Positions 1 to 7,895 of a stretch of DNA of 64,000 nucleotides are shown here, piece by piece. The position numbers were made by a program, and so were the translations under genes. The notes below the pieces were generated by a model. That model was not told the DNA's origin. It saw only the letters and a program-made list of their open reading frames with translations, and searched no databases. Source of the DNA: Pseudomonas lini (GTDB lineage: Bacteria > Pseudomonadota > Gammaproteobacteria > Pseudomonadales > Pseudomonadaceae); contig NZ_OZ061318.1 in assembly GCF_964063345.1 (NCBI RefSeq), forward strand, positions 5,828,001 through 5,892,000. Reading direction: 5' to 3'. Each line of letters begins with the position of its first letter. Positions within the stretch are counted from its first letter, which is position 1.

Positions 1-64
1 CGCGAACGCAAACGCCGTTCTGTACAGCGGGGGTTTCCCAGCGACGACGGTTCCAGCCTCCAAA

Positions 65-535
65 ATGTCCGTCAGCAACGAACCGGTCCTTAACGCGGCT
101 CAGTATTCACCTGTCCTACCTGCTCCAGCGCAGACTGAACAGCTGCGCGAACCCCAAGTATCAGACATACAACGTCAGCGCGCCGAGATGCTCGCCACCT
201 ATGAAGCTTCGAGTAATCTGCCGCTGCTTGTCTTCGCCAAGTTGGCAGGCAAATCCCGAGATCAGATCAACCGCGATATCAAGGCTCGGCGCCTGCTGTC
301 CCTTAGCCTGGGGAATCGAGGTCAGCGCCTTCCCGATTGGCAGCTTGATCCACTGCGGCACAAGTTGGTACTTGCTGCGTTAGCGCGATTTCCGGATGTC
401 GATGCTTGGAGACTTTATCGTACGGTCTGTGAGCCTCATGAGCGATTGAAGGGGCGTTCGCCAATCGATGTGCTCACACTGGAGAATTTCGACGTGACTG
501 CACGAATAGTTTGCAGCGCCCTGGGCCCAAGCTGA
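65..535 (+). CDS. Hypothetical protein with an MbcA/ParS-like C-terminal region, possibly 5' partial
   Basis: This is a 156-residue soluble protein. Residues 50-75 contain a possible DNA-binding segment (KLAGKSRDQINRDIKARR), and the tail has the pattern W, then L, then GRSPIDVL, then a hydrophobic helix. That pattern resembles the toxin-binding domain of MbcA/ParS/Xre-type antitoxins (DUF2384). No partner RES-type toxin is visible next to it. The chosen ATG has no convincing ribosome binding site, and its frame stays open without a stop back to position 2, so the true start may lie left of the window. The function is unproven; the antitoxin-like reading is an inference from a short pattern. 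Confidence 0.55.
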   Translation: MSVSNEPVLNAAQYSPVLPAPAQTEQLREPQVSDIQRQRAEMLATYEASSNLPLLVFAKLAGKSRDQINRDIKARRLLSLSLGNRGQRLPDWQLDPLRHKLVLAALARFPDVDAWRLYRTVCEPHERLKGRSPIDVLTLENFDVTARIVCSALGPS

Positions 536-765
536 GGTGCTGTCTTCGAGCGGTGACAACGGATAGGACTGTGCTTGTATATAGCAACGCAGTCAAAACC
601 AGAACCGGCCATGAGCGTTCGGACGCTGTCACTTAGCAGGACGCTTGCGGCCTTCCCGACCGGAAGGTCGCTGCCGTACAAAAAAGCCCCATGACTCCCG
701 TGGAGTGTGCGCCAGTTATGCATAACGGTGTACTGTGACTGCTGGCTAGTCGTAGAGGTGTTTTC

Positions 766-1416
766 ATGTATCAGGTGCTTGGTATTCAAAAGTGTCTTGG
801 TTACTTCGCTCTATTGTGTTTCATCGTTTTCGGGGGGCTGAGCTTCTGGCGCCTGCCTGAAGTGTTCAGTGGCTTTTCAGCTTTTTGGTCAGTAGCCAAG
901 GTGGCGGTAGGCGTTTCAACGATTGTCCTGCTTGGCGTGGGTCAGACACCTATGTTCCCCTGGATCTGCAAGCTGCCCTTTCTTCGGAATTTTTTCCCAC
1001 CTATTGATGGAGACTGGCTGGTAACCATCCGGTCGAACTGGAACGTGGTCAGGCAGCTATCGGGCCAACCAACTGGCGACGCGCTTTTTGAAAAGCAAGG
1101 CAAGGTCACCATTACATCCCGCTTGTTCGGCATACGGATGAAGTTTCAGTCTGATGATAAATACTCAAAGTCGAGCACCACGATTGTGGGGGTACGGCGC
1201 GATCCAGAGCACGGAACCATTGAACTCAACTATTCATACCTTAACGTCACCCGAAATCCGGAAGTAACGGATAGCGGCTGCCATCTCGGTTCGGCGCGAT
1301 TGGAGGTTCATGACGGTGATGGTGGGGTAACTCTTGATGGGGAGTATTGGACGAATCGGAACTGGAACAAGGGCTTAAACACAGCGGGTATGATTTTCTT
1401 TGAGCGATTGAAGTAA
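766..1416 (+). CDS. cap15: CBASS effector, Cap15-like (two TM helices plus beta-rich domain)
   Basis: The 216-residue product has two hydrophobic helices near residues 10-28 and 38-60. A beta-rich C-terminal domain of about 140 residues follows, containing GDWLVTIRSNW, GTIELNYSYLN and LDGEYWTNRN. This is the layout of Cap15-type effectors, in which a cyclic-nucleotide-binding beta-barrel triggers membrane disruption. The first Trp-bearing strand after DG and the final GEYWTNRN strand are typical of this family. The ATG at 766 follows a GAGG about 8 bases upstream. It precedes a CD-NTase, Cap2 and Cap3 on the same strand, which supports the role, although an unusual 512-base gap separates it from the CD-NTase. 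It presumably acts in the inner membrane when the CD-NTase makes its signal. Confidence 0.8.
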   Translation: MYQVLGIQKCLGYFALLCFIVFGGLSFWRLPEVFSGFSAFWSVAKVAVGVSTIVLLGVGQTPMFPWICKLPFLRNFFPPIDGDWLVTIRSNWNVVRQLSGQPTGDALFEKQGKVTITSRLFGIRMKFQSDDKYSKSSTTIVGVRRDPEHGTIELNYSYLNVTRNPEVTDSGCHLGSARLEVHDGDGGVTLDGEYWTNRNWNKGLNTAGMIFFERLK

Positions 1417-1928
1417 TTCACTTGCTGCCTCGGCCATTCGCTGGCTAGCTCAGGTTGGGCCGATCATAAAATGTGGTATCCCTCCCTTCCTGCCACTATT
1501 TGAGCCAATTTCCAAGAAGAAGCGAGTTCTGCTGGAGCTTCCTTCTAAGCAGGGCAGATTCTATTCGCGAAGTGTGGGGAGATTCCCGGGCGCCTTTGAT
1601 ACATCGCCTGAAGCTTCCTGGCTAGGGTGTTGTCGCCACCGCAGTGGGTCCAGGGTCCCTGCCACTGCTAGTCCAGCTGTTGAGTAGCGATAGCACAATA
1701 TGTAGTGTCTTCTATCTGTATTCGTCCATGTATTGCACAATATGTAGGTGTCTGTCAGTATTGGATCCAGCTTGTGTCCGCTTCGCTACAGTTGCGCGCT
1801 ATTTGGCTACGAATCTATTGCCGATTTGTGGCAGCACGGAAGAGGTTGGTTGTTGGGGAGGGTTCCCACCGCGAGGGTTAGCATGAAGACAGGCACGGTG
1901 CTCACTAGCCATCGACTGGAGATGTTTC
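1417..1928 (+). other. Intergenic gap inside the CBASS locus
   Basis: No convincing gene is seen in these 512 bases between the effector and the CD-NTase. Short ORFs here have poor starts and cysteine- and serine-rich, low-complexity translations. The segment contains a tandem pair of 13-base direct repeats at 1693-1747. It probably holds a separate promoter for the CD-NTase operon, but no clear -35/-10 pair could be assigned. Confidence 0.5.
1693..1747. repeat. Two direct 13-base repeats upstream of the CD-NTase
   Basis: GCACAATATGTAG occurs at 1693-1705 and again at 1735-1747, a 42-base period of about four helical turns. Both copies are followed by a GTGTCT-like stretch, with one extra G in the second. 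They could be binding sites for a regulator of the CBASS operon; this is inferred only from spacing and position. Confidence 0.55.
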
Positions 1929-3107
1929 ATGCCCAACCTGAGCCCCTTGCTTTACACCACCAAAGACCTTCCCAATGGCGACGGAGCGGTCGCTGATCAC
2001 CCGACGTATCTGAAGTCTTTGGATCTCACGACCGACGAGAAGCAGAAGATAGACGCGGCGCGGAAGGACATTCGCCAAGCCCTACGTGATGGCCTACCCC
2101 AAGCTCTGCGGGACCAAGGTTACGAAGGTGACACATGTGAACCGAAGTTCTATATCCAAGGTTCCTGGGCGTACAAAACGCTGAATCGCCCGTGCCAGAC
2201 TCCGCCGCAACAGTCTGACGTTGACGACGGGGTTTATTTACCGCTGAGCATCATGAAGGAGGAGGAGAAGCCTCACCTAGCGATTGATGATTTCTTCGAT
2301 GCGGTGCACGAGGTGTTGAAGCCATTGTGCAATGACAACGGTTGGTCGCTGGAGCGTAAACCCAACTGTATGCGGGTGGTGATTTCGACTTACGCACATA
2401 TCGACCTGCCGCTCTATGCGATTCCTGATGTGCAGTACATGCTCTTGAAAGCCGGTATGGAAGCGCGTGGCATTCCAGTCATGGACGGTATCAATGCCGC
2501 CGCCACCACACAGAGCTGGAAGAAGCTCCCGTCTGACAAGATTTTGCTCGCGTGTGACCGTGGCTGGATCAAGTCCGACCCTCTGGCAATGAAAGAGTGG
2601 TTCGAATTGGAGGTCCAGGACAAGGGAGAACAGTTGCGTCGGGTGATTCGTTACATCAAGGGATTTCGTGATCAACATTGGGATGAGAAAGGACCTAGTT
2701 CGATTCTGCTGATGGCGGCCGCCTGCCCACTCTTCGAATTTGAGAATAAGCGTGATGACGAGGCGCTGCTTAACGTAGTGAAGGGTATCCCAAAGGCCCT
2801 GCGAGACGGTGTTTTGAGCCCGATTGACTCTGAAGTTTACCTTACTGCCGGGCTGTCTCAGGATGAACTCCAAGACACGGTGAAGAAGTTTGAAATGTTC
2901 GAGAGTTACCTTGGGGCTGCGATCAACGCAAGCTCCGAGGCAAAGGTGTCAGCTTGTGGCTGGATGCGAGATATGTTGGGTGATCGCTTTCCGAACCGGC
3001 CGGATCTGATTGATGACAAGCCAGTAGCCGCGCTACCCGCCGCGATGGCGGCTGTCGAACCGGAGCCAGGCGAGCTGGAAATACTGGAGCGTTCGAAGTC
3101 GGGTTGA
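1929..3107 (+). CDS. CBASS CD-NTase (DncV-like nucleotidyltransferase)
   Basis: This 392-residue protein has the nucleotidyltransferase signature GSW at residues 78-80, the acidic motif DVDD at 97-100 and a third Asp at 159 in HIDLPLY. These are the metal-binding carboxylates of the cGAS/DncV-like family. It is expected to make a cyclic oligonucleotide on phage infection, which would activate the Cap15-like effector. The C-terminus is a flexible tail with EPEPGELEILERSKSG, fitting the site where Cap2 conjugates a CD-NTase C-terminus. The ATG has GGAG about 8 bases upstream, and Cap2 starts 6 bases after its stop. Length and motif spacing fit the DncV side of the family; the exact clade and nucleotide product cannot be read from sequence alone. 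Confidence 0.9.
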   Translation: MPNLSPLLYTTKDLPNGDGAVADHPTYLKSLDLTTDEKQKIDAARKDIRQALRDGLPQALRDQGYEGDTCEPKFYIQGSWAYKTLNRPCQTPPQQSDVDDGVYLPLSIMKEEEKPHLAIDDFFDAVHEVLKPLCNDNGWSLERKPNCMRVVISTYAHIDLPLYAIPDVQYMLLKAGMEARGIPVMDGINAAATTQSWKKLPSDKILLACDRGWIKSDPLAMKEWFELEVQDKGEQLRRVIRYIKGFRDQHWDEKGPSSILLMAAACPLFEFENKRDDEALLNVVKGIPKALRDGVLSPIDSEVYLTAGLSQDELQDTVKKFEMFESYLGAAINASSEAKVSACGWMRDMLGDRFPNRPDLIDDKPVAALPAAMAAVEPEPGELEILERSKSG

Positions 3108-3113
3108 TGGCCA

Positions 3114-4745
3114 ATGGTAATCCCTCTGCTTCTTCAATCCATTAAACCTTTGGGATTTCGACGCAAGGAATCCCAAAGCATTTCGGGCTACCTGGCAGTG
3201 GAGGGCTCGCTAGAAACGCGGTTTGGTTTGGTGCTGTGCGACGTATTAATTGATCGTGAGTTTCGTTCATTCCCGACGATCATTCTCCGACAACCGTTTC
3301 CAGAGCTCCTGCTTCCCTTTGCGCCGCATGTTGGGCCGGATGGCATTCTTTGCTATGTGGCGGAGGGGACAGTCGTGTTCGACATATACAGGCCGATCAG
3401 CCAAACGATCGCTGCCCTGAAGCGTGCGGCAGTCGTTCTTGACCAGATCATGGCCAAGGAGCGGGTGGATGATCTGGAGGAGGAGTTCTTCGCGTTCTGG
3501 CGTGGTGACTACTGCTACACCGATATCGAGAGGCCTGAATCTGGCGAGGTTTCTGCATTGAGCCTGGGTAAAAGGGAGGGGCTCGTTTTCACCGATGATC
3601 TGGCACGCGCGGAGTCAAAATTTGCTCACCGAGCAGGTCGCGTCGAAGTGTTCCTTGGCCTTACAGCGAAAATTACGACGAAGGTTCCTCCTCGGCCTTT
3701 AATTGGTGCCTGGCCGCCAAAGACTGTCGGTGAGCTTCTAGACTGGCAGTCGAAACTGGATCCTCCATGTCGCCGAAAGATCCTGGCTCGAATCGTCAAG
3801 ACCTACCGTGCTGGAAAGCAAGGCGTCGTCGTTGTGATTGACGCGCCTACGATGCAGTACGGGTTCCTCGTGACGGACCTTCAGAAGTACAAACGCACAT
3901 CCAAGGTGGATCAGGGCACTCCGATCTTTGAAGCGCCTATTGAGTTGATGCAGGTGGTCAGGATGGACGATCGATATATTGTAGGACGCAACATTCCCGG
4001 CCAGACAACTCTTGCAGGCAAGAGGATAGCGATGGTTGGCTGCGGAACTATTGGTGGCTACCTTGCGGACTTGCTGGTTAAGGCAGGTGCCGGCACGGGC
4101 GGAGGTGAGTTGCAACTGATCGACAATCAGAAGCTTGCTCCTGGGAATATTGGACGTCACCGACTCGGCGCCAATCGGTTAGAACTGAACAAGGCACAAG
4201 GTTTAATCGCAGAACTGAAGATCGGTATGCCCTCAGCAAATCTCATAGCGCTTCCCGAGGACGCCTTTTCGGTCAACCTTACAGGATTTGACCTGATCAT
4301 TGATGCGACCGGTGAGCAGGGGCTCGGGAACTGGCTAGCTGGTCAACAAGCGAATGGTAGTCTGTCGAATGGCGAGTGGCAGACTCCGCTCCTTCATGTC
4401 TGGATTGAAGGTGCTGGTGAGGCAGTACGGGCGCTTCTCAAGCAGCATCGGTCTGAGGGATGTTACCGCTGCTTATGCGATTACGAAATCGAGCAGCGAT
4501 TTCTTTCAGTAGTCGGTGGTGTGCGTCCGGTCCTCGCTGGAGGAGGCTGTGAGGGACAGTACGTGGCTTACCCTGCATCGGTGTCTGTTCAGGCAGCAGC
4601 ATTAGGTCTGGATGCTGCTTTGGCTTGGGTAGGAGCAACGTTGTGGGGCTCCTTATCCACTCGAGTCATCAGCCGTACGCGTGATCCTGCTACAGGGGAT
4701 GTCACTATCTTACCCCGACCCGGATGTCCCGCATGCGGTTCATAA
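3114..4745 (+). CDS. cap2: CBASS Cap2, E2-E1 fusion that primes the CD-NTase
   Basis: This 543-residue protein has an N-terminal E2-like part (residues 1-130) with a candidate catalytic Cys80 in GPDGILCY. A linker follows, then a ThiF/E1-type adenylation domain with the nucleotide loop VGCGTIGG at 308-315, Asp337 in LIDNQ and the N345/R348/R350 patch. A Cys cluster at 450, 453 and 455 is where the E1 cysteine is expected, and a CPAC motif at 538-541 may bind zinc with it. In type II CBASS, Cap2 attaches the C-terminus of the CD-NTase to a target and raises its activity. The gene sits between the CD-NTase and Cap3, whose start overlaps its end by 22 bases. Confidence 0.9.
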   Translation: MVIPLLLQSIKPLGFRRKESQSISGYLAVEGSLETRFGLVLCDVLIDREFRSFPTIILRQPFPELLLPFAPHVGPDGILCYVAEGTVVFDIYRPISQTIAALKRAAVVLDQIMAKERVDDLEEEFFAFWRGDYCYTDIERPESGEVSALSLGKREGLVFTDDLARAESKFAHRAGRVEVFLGLTAKITTKVPPRPLIGAWPPKTVGELLDWQSKLDPPCRRKILARIVKTYRAGKQGVVVVIDAPTMQYGFLVTDLQKYKRTSKVDQGTPIFEAPIELMQVVRMDDRYIVGRNIPGQTTLAGKRIAMVGCGTIGGYLADLLVKAGAGTGGGELQLIDNQKLAPGNIGRHRLGANRLELNKAQGLIAELKIGMPSANLIALPEDAFSVNLTGFDLIIDATGEQGLGNWLAGQQANGSLSNGEWQTPLLHVWIEGAGEAVRALLKQHRSEGCYRCLCDYEIEQRFLSVVGGVRPVLAGGGCEGQYVAYPASVSVQAAALGLDAALAWVGATLWGSLSTRVISRTRDPATGDVTILPRPGCPACGS

Positions 4746-5212
4746 ACACGTGGACAGATCCGCTCAGTGAAGGGGTTGTGTATTTCGCTCCGCAGGTGAT
4801 CGAAGTATTCGAGCGATACATCCAAGGCGAGAATGACGCAGAGGCGGGCGGCATCCTTCTTGGTCATGTTCGTGGTATCCATCTGGAGATATTAGAGGCC
4901 ACGATACCCATGCCAAAGGATCGTCGGCTGAAGTACTTTTTCGAGCGCTTGCTTGATGGTCATCAAGGTATCGCCGAACGCCGGTGGCGAGATAGCAACG
5001 GGCTGGTAAGGTATGTCGGGGAGTGGCACACGCACCCTGAAGACCATCCGACGCCATCTGGCTTAGATCTCAGCGAGTGGCGGAAGCTTGCGGCTGTTCG
5101 GCGAGATGGGAGGCCCATGTTGGCGGCGATTGTTGGGCGGCAGGACTTACGTGTGGAGTACATGCAGTCGGATGGAGTGAGGCACCGTTTGTACCCCTTC
5201 AATGGTCAGTAA
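4724..5212 (+). CDS. cap3: CBASS Cap3, JAB/JAMM isopeptidase
   Basis: This 162-residue protein carries a complete JAMM zinc-protease signature: Glu40 in AEAGGILLG, His102 and His104 in WHTHP, Ser112 and Asp115 in PSGLD, spaced as HxH-x7-SxxD. Cap3 removes the CD-NTase from conjugates made by Cap2, so it counteracts or resets priming. Two in-frame ATGs lie at 4724 and 4733; either would be translated inside the end of cap2, which suggests translational coupling. It is the last gene of the CBASS operon. Confidence 0.9.
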   Translation: MSRMRFINTWTDPLSEGVVYFAPQVIEVFERYIQGENDAEAGGILLGHVRGIHLEILEATIPMPKDRRLKYFFERLLDGHQGIAERRWRDSNGLVRYVGEWHTHPEDHPTPSGLDLSEWRKLAAVRRDGRPMLAAIVGRQDLRVEYMQSDGVRHRLYPFNGQ

Positions 5213-5460
5213 CTGTGTACCTGAGGCGACCCGATCGTCTGATGAGTCCATGTTTGTAGTGGTGCTGCATACTCGAGAGGCAGTGTACTCGTGGAATATC
5301 CACGTCTGTGGGTAGTGCAGCTTACATCTCTGCTTACCTCATGTCGCGTCGGCTACCCGCGATACAGGCATTGACGCGCTCGAAATCGGCTTGAAGTGAG
5401 TTTCGTCCGCATAGTGACCAGTATAAGGTTTGGGATCAGCAAGGCACCTTGGCGGGACGC
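5213..5460. other. Intergenic region between convergent defence genes
   Basis: These 248 bases separate cap3 from the minus-strand genes to its right. No ORF with a ribosome binding site and no clear intrinsic terminator could be identified. Confidence 0.5.
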
Positions 5461-5685
5461 TTAATTCTTCCAAGAAGCACATTCACAGGAACCACGGAGA
5501 ATTGTTTGTCCTTGTGTTTGTCGTAGAGTCTCAGGTTTCCGTTTGAGTAGCTCCACACACATAGATTGACCTAGGGTACGTAATGCTGCCGAGCAGTGAG
5601 TATCATGCAGATCGCCTAAGTAGGTGATTATTTCGTAAGGCCATACTGATCTGGTCGCGCTGGCGTTGCCACTGAAGCTCAGCAT
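5461..5685 (-). CDS. Small hypothetical ORF directly after the DAC-domain gene
   Basis: This 74-codon frame begins with ATG immediately after the TGA stop of the DAC-domain gene (TGAATG), so it could be translated by termination-reinitiation. The middle, YEIITYLGDLHDTHCSAALR, reads like protein, but the tail is low in recognisable pattern and no family is known to me. There is no good independent ribosome binding site. It may be a genuine short partner or chance. Confidence 0.25.
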   Translation of the reverse strand: MLSFSGNASATRSVWPYEIITYLGDLHDTHCSAALRTLGQSMCVELLKRKPETLRQTQGQTILRGSCECASWKN

Positions 5686-7431
5686 TCAGTCAGTGAGATA
5701 GCTCTCTTCCATGTCAGGATGCGCCTCAAATTTTTCCGTTCCAAGGTAGATCAGGCCTACTTCCTTCGGAAGCGCATCCAGTCTCTCGATCGTTTTGTTA
5801 AGTCGAGCGCACTGCTCGGGATTGACATAAAAACGATGATTGTTTAGCCAGTTACGATGGTCGTGGTAGTTGTCTAGCGTCGCTGCTTCCAATCCCGCAA
5901 CATGGTCTTCGATTAGCTTACGGCTGACCAATCGTCTGATCTGCGGAATGATGTCGGTAGTACGATCATCTGACACAACAATTGCAAGCCTTCGATTAGT
6001 CTGCGCCAGTACATAGCGCACGCCTGAGTTGTATCGTGAGCCCCTTGAGGGAGTACATTGTTCTGTGGCCTCACCATCGAGAATAATTCCGATAGCGTGG
6101 CAGACCCCCGAGGGATCGAGCAAAATCGTTCCATCAATGCCGCTGAAACTCCTGAGAAGCGCTTCAGTAAGGCGGGTGGGCACGATACTGGTCCCTTGTT
6201 TGCTGAGACGGTGTGCTTCGCTGGCAGCGTCTTCCCCGACGACGATCATGCTGCCGCGCTCTTGACTAATCTGCGCGATCAGTAAATTCCACAAGTGCTG
6301 TGCATCTTCTGGCGATGACAAAGGAAAGAGTCGAGCATAATTTGCGAGGAAGGCCGCCTTGTCGAAAGGCTCCTGAGGAAGTGTTGGGACCGCATAGTGA
6401 CTGCGAAGTAGTACTTGGTCTCTGTAGCGCAGCTCCCATAGATAGTGATCGATGAACGCAACCGTAAATGCATCTTGTGCGCTGTAGTCATGCGAACCCT
6501 TCAATTGCCCAAGTCCATAGATGTGGCGGCTGTCCGCGATAATTCCAACCCCTAGCGTAGCCATCTGCAAAACTTTTCGAACCCATCGAGGCTCACGAAA
6601 AGAAACTGGTGCAGAGAATTGAGCGAGGAACTCGACGCTTTCGTTGTTGGGGTCGACGAGGATGAGATGACCGACACCTTTTGCACCTTCGTACATGAGG
6701 GAGGAAATGAGGTTCAAGGAATCGAAGAGATCGGTATGAAAATACCGCCGCTCGATCGAAAGTCCCGGCGTATGCAGAAAGTCCTTTGCTGCCATACGCA
6801 CGACTTCCTCGGCATCTCTCATGCTGCGATGAGTAAAACGCCCGGGATCTGGGTTGTGTAACTCTTCAGTTGCTTCCCGAAGAACTGCGTACACTGCCGC
6901 GTGTATCAAGCTGCGAAATCCATATCCCTGCTGCCGATTTTCAATCGGCTTGTTAGGCAGCGGGGGGAACTGCTTGAAGGTTGCATTGGGAATCTGCACG
7001 ATCGGAGTGACGTAGTAATCACCGATGCGCCTAACCTCACCGCAGAACGATGTCACGTCATGCGCGGAATCGAAGGCCTTGAGTGCTTCGCCAACCGATG
7101 TGCGTACGGAGTCGCGACGGATCCATTCCGGCTTGTCGCGCATGCTCGGCTCGTCGCTGTAAAAGATGGTCTGCAGATTGTGATCGCGATAAGTCGACTC
7201 GACCGAATCGAGCAAGCCATCAAATAGAGTAAGCGGCCATTTCCCATCTTCGGGCTCGACACACACCGGGTTAGGGTTTTTGCTTTCAGGGCTACGAGCG
7301 CCGACGAGAAGCACTTCTGCCTCCGCCGGTGCGCCCAGCTCCTTCAAAACATTTCGAGCCAGCGAGCGAATGTGAATTCTGTAGCTAACTTGATATCCCC
7401 ACATGAAAAGGTAGATGACTTGCCCTGCCAT
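5686..7431 (-). CDS. Protein with a divergent DisA-type (DAC) nucleotide cyclase or sensor domain
   Basis: This 581-residue protein ends in a region (about 388-495) that follows the diadenylate cyclase fold order: hydrophobic strand with IVVGED, DGT at 433-435 in place of DGA, GSRYNSG at 464-470 where DisA has GTRHRAA, and IVVSDD at 484-489 where DisA has VVSEE. The Arg of RHR is kept but the His and second Arg are Tyr and Asn, so catalysis may be altered or lost. The first 380 residues are mixed alpha/beta with no motif I can name. Divergent DAC proteins with long N-terminal parts have been described as predicted sensors (DACNV-type); assignment to that group is tentative. GGAG precedes the ATG. 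It lies tail to tail with the CBASS operon and may be an independent or cooperating defence gene. Confidence 0.6.
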   Translation of the reverse strand: MAGQVIYLFMWGYQVSYRIHIRSLARNVLKELGAPAEAEVLLVGARSPESKNPNPVCVEPEDGKWPLTLFDGLLDSVESTYRDHNLQTIFYSDEPSMRDKPEWIRRDSVRTSVGEALKAFDSAHDVTSFCGEVRRIGDYYVTPIVQIPNATFKQFPPLPNKPIENRQQGYGFRSLIHAAVYAVLREATEELHNPDPGRFTHRSMRDAEEVVRMAAKDFLHTPGLSIERRYFHTDLFDSLNLISSLMYEGAKGVGHLILVDPNNESVEFLAQFSAPVSFREPRWVRKVLQMATLGVGIIADSRHIYGLGQLKGSHDYSAQDAFTVAFIDHYLWELRYRDQVLLRSHYAVPTLPQEPFDKAAFLANYARLFPLSSPEDAQHLWNLLIAQISQERGSMIVVGEDAASEAHRLSKQGTSIVPTRLTEALLRSFSGIDGTILLDPSGVCHAIGIILDGEATEQCTPSRGSRYNSGVRYVLAQTNRRLAIVVSDDRTTDIIPQIRRLVSRKLIEDHVAGLEAATLDNYHDHRNWLNNHRFYVNPEQCARLNKTIERLDALPKEVGLIYLGTEKFEAHPDMEESYLTD

Positions 7432-7467
7432 TAGAACTTCTCCAGTTTGTTGATTGCGCTGACCTTT

Positions 7468-7650
7468 CTACAGATGATTGGCGAAGCACCTCACCACACA
7501 TTCCACAGCTTGATAGCGGCGTTGATAATCGCCCTCCCATGAGGTAGGCCTACGAGTTCGCAGTAGGTCGTATTGCTCATTGGTACACACCAACTCGCTC
7601 TTGGCCGCCTCCTGCTGAATCCAGTCATTACGTAACGGAAGAGTCGGCAT
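7468..7650 (-). CDS. Small hypothetical protein upstream of the DAC-domain gene
   Basis: From the ATG at 7650 this frame encodes 60 residues with segments NDWIQQEAAKSELVCTNEQY and SWEGDYQRRYQAVECVVRCF that look like real helices. Its start overlaps the end of another short frame (7628-7735), so the pair could be coupled or could be one gene broken by a frameshift. It ends 36 bases before the DAC-domain gene on the same strand and could be its partner. No family is recognised. Confidence 0.35.
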   Translation of the reverse strand: MPTLPLRNDWIQQEAAKSELVCTNEQYDLLRTRRPTSWEGDYQRRYQAVECVVRCFANHL

Positions 7651-7735
7651 GACTGTGACCAAACTGCTCGCTCGGCTCGTTGTAGAGCAGGACTTCCAAG
7701 TAGTGCGACGGGGCAACACCAGATAGCAAGTTCAT
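7628..7735 (-). CDS. Very short leading ORF, possible N-terminal half of a frameshifted gene
   Basis: This 35-codon frame starts MNLLSGVAPSHYLEVLLYNE, which is protein-like, after an AGGAGA directly upstream of the ATG (closer than usual). It stops at TAA, after which the reading continues in another frame as the 60-residue ORF. A single base change would join the two into one protein of roughly 85 residues. Confidence 0.3.
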   Translation of the reverse strand: MNLLSGVAPSHYLEVLLYNEPSEQFGHSHADSSVT

Positions 7736-7895
7736 TCTCCTAGTGCTTCCATGATTGCATCCAGTTTCTACCGACCTAATCTGATCTGAATCTCTGATGC
7801 CCGGGCCCCTTGCTGTCCGATTTTCAACACTTTGCAGACCGGGAATACGCCATTTTGCTCCAAAGTGGAGTTGGTTTTTCCCTACGGAGGTCGAC

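Noticed and set aside
610..700. Hairpin CCTTCC / GGAAGG near 650 as terminator of the first gene
   Set aside because: The stem is only 6 bases and no T-run follows on either strand in the right place.
436..789. Minus-strand 117-codon ORF over the start of the CBASS locus
   Set aside because: It lies antisense to the 65-535 gene and the effector start, has a serine/threonine-rich low-complexity translation and no ribosome binding site.
1644..1996. Short plus-strand frames between the effector and the CD-NTase
   Set aside because: Poor starts and Cys-rich, non-family translations; the second overlaps the CD-NTase start in another frame. Treated as intergenic.
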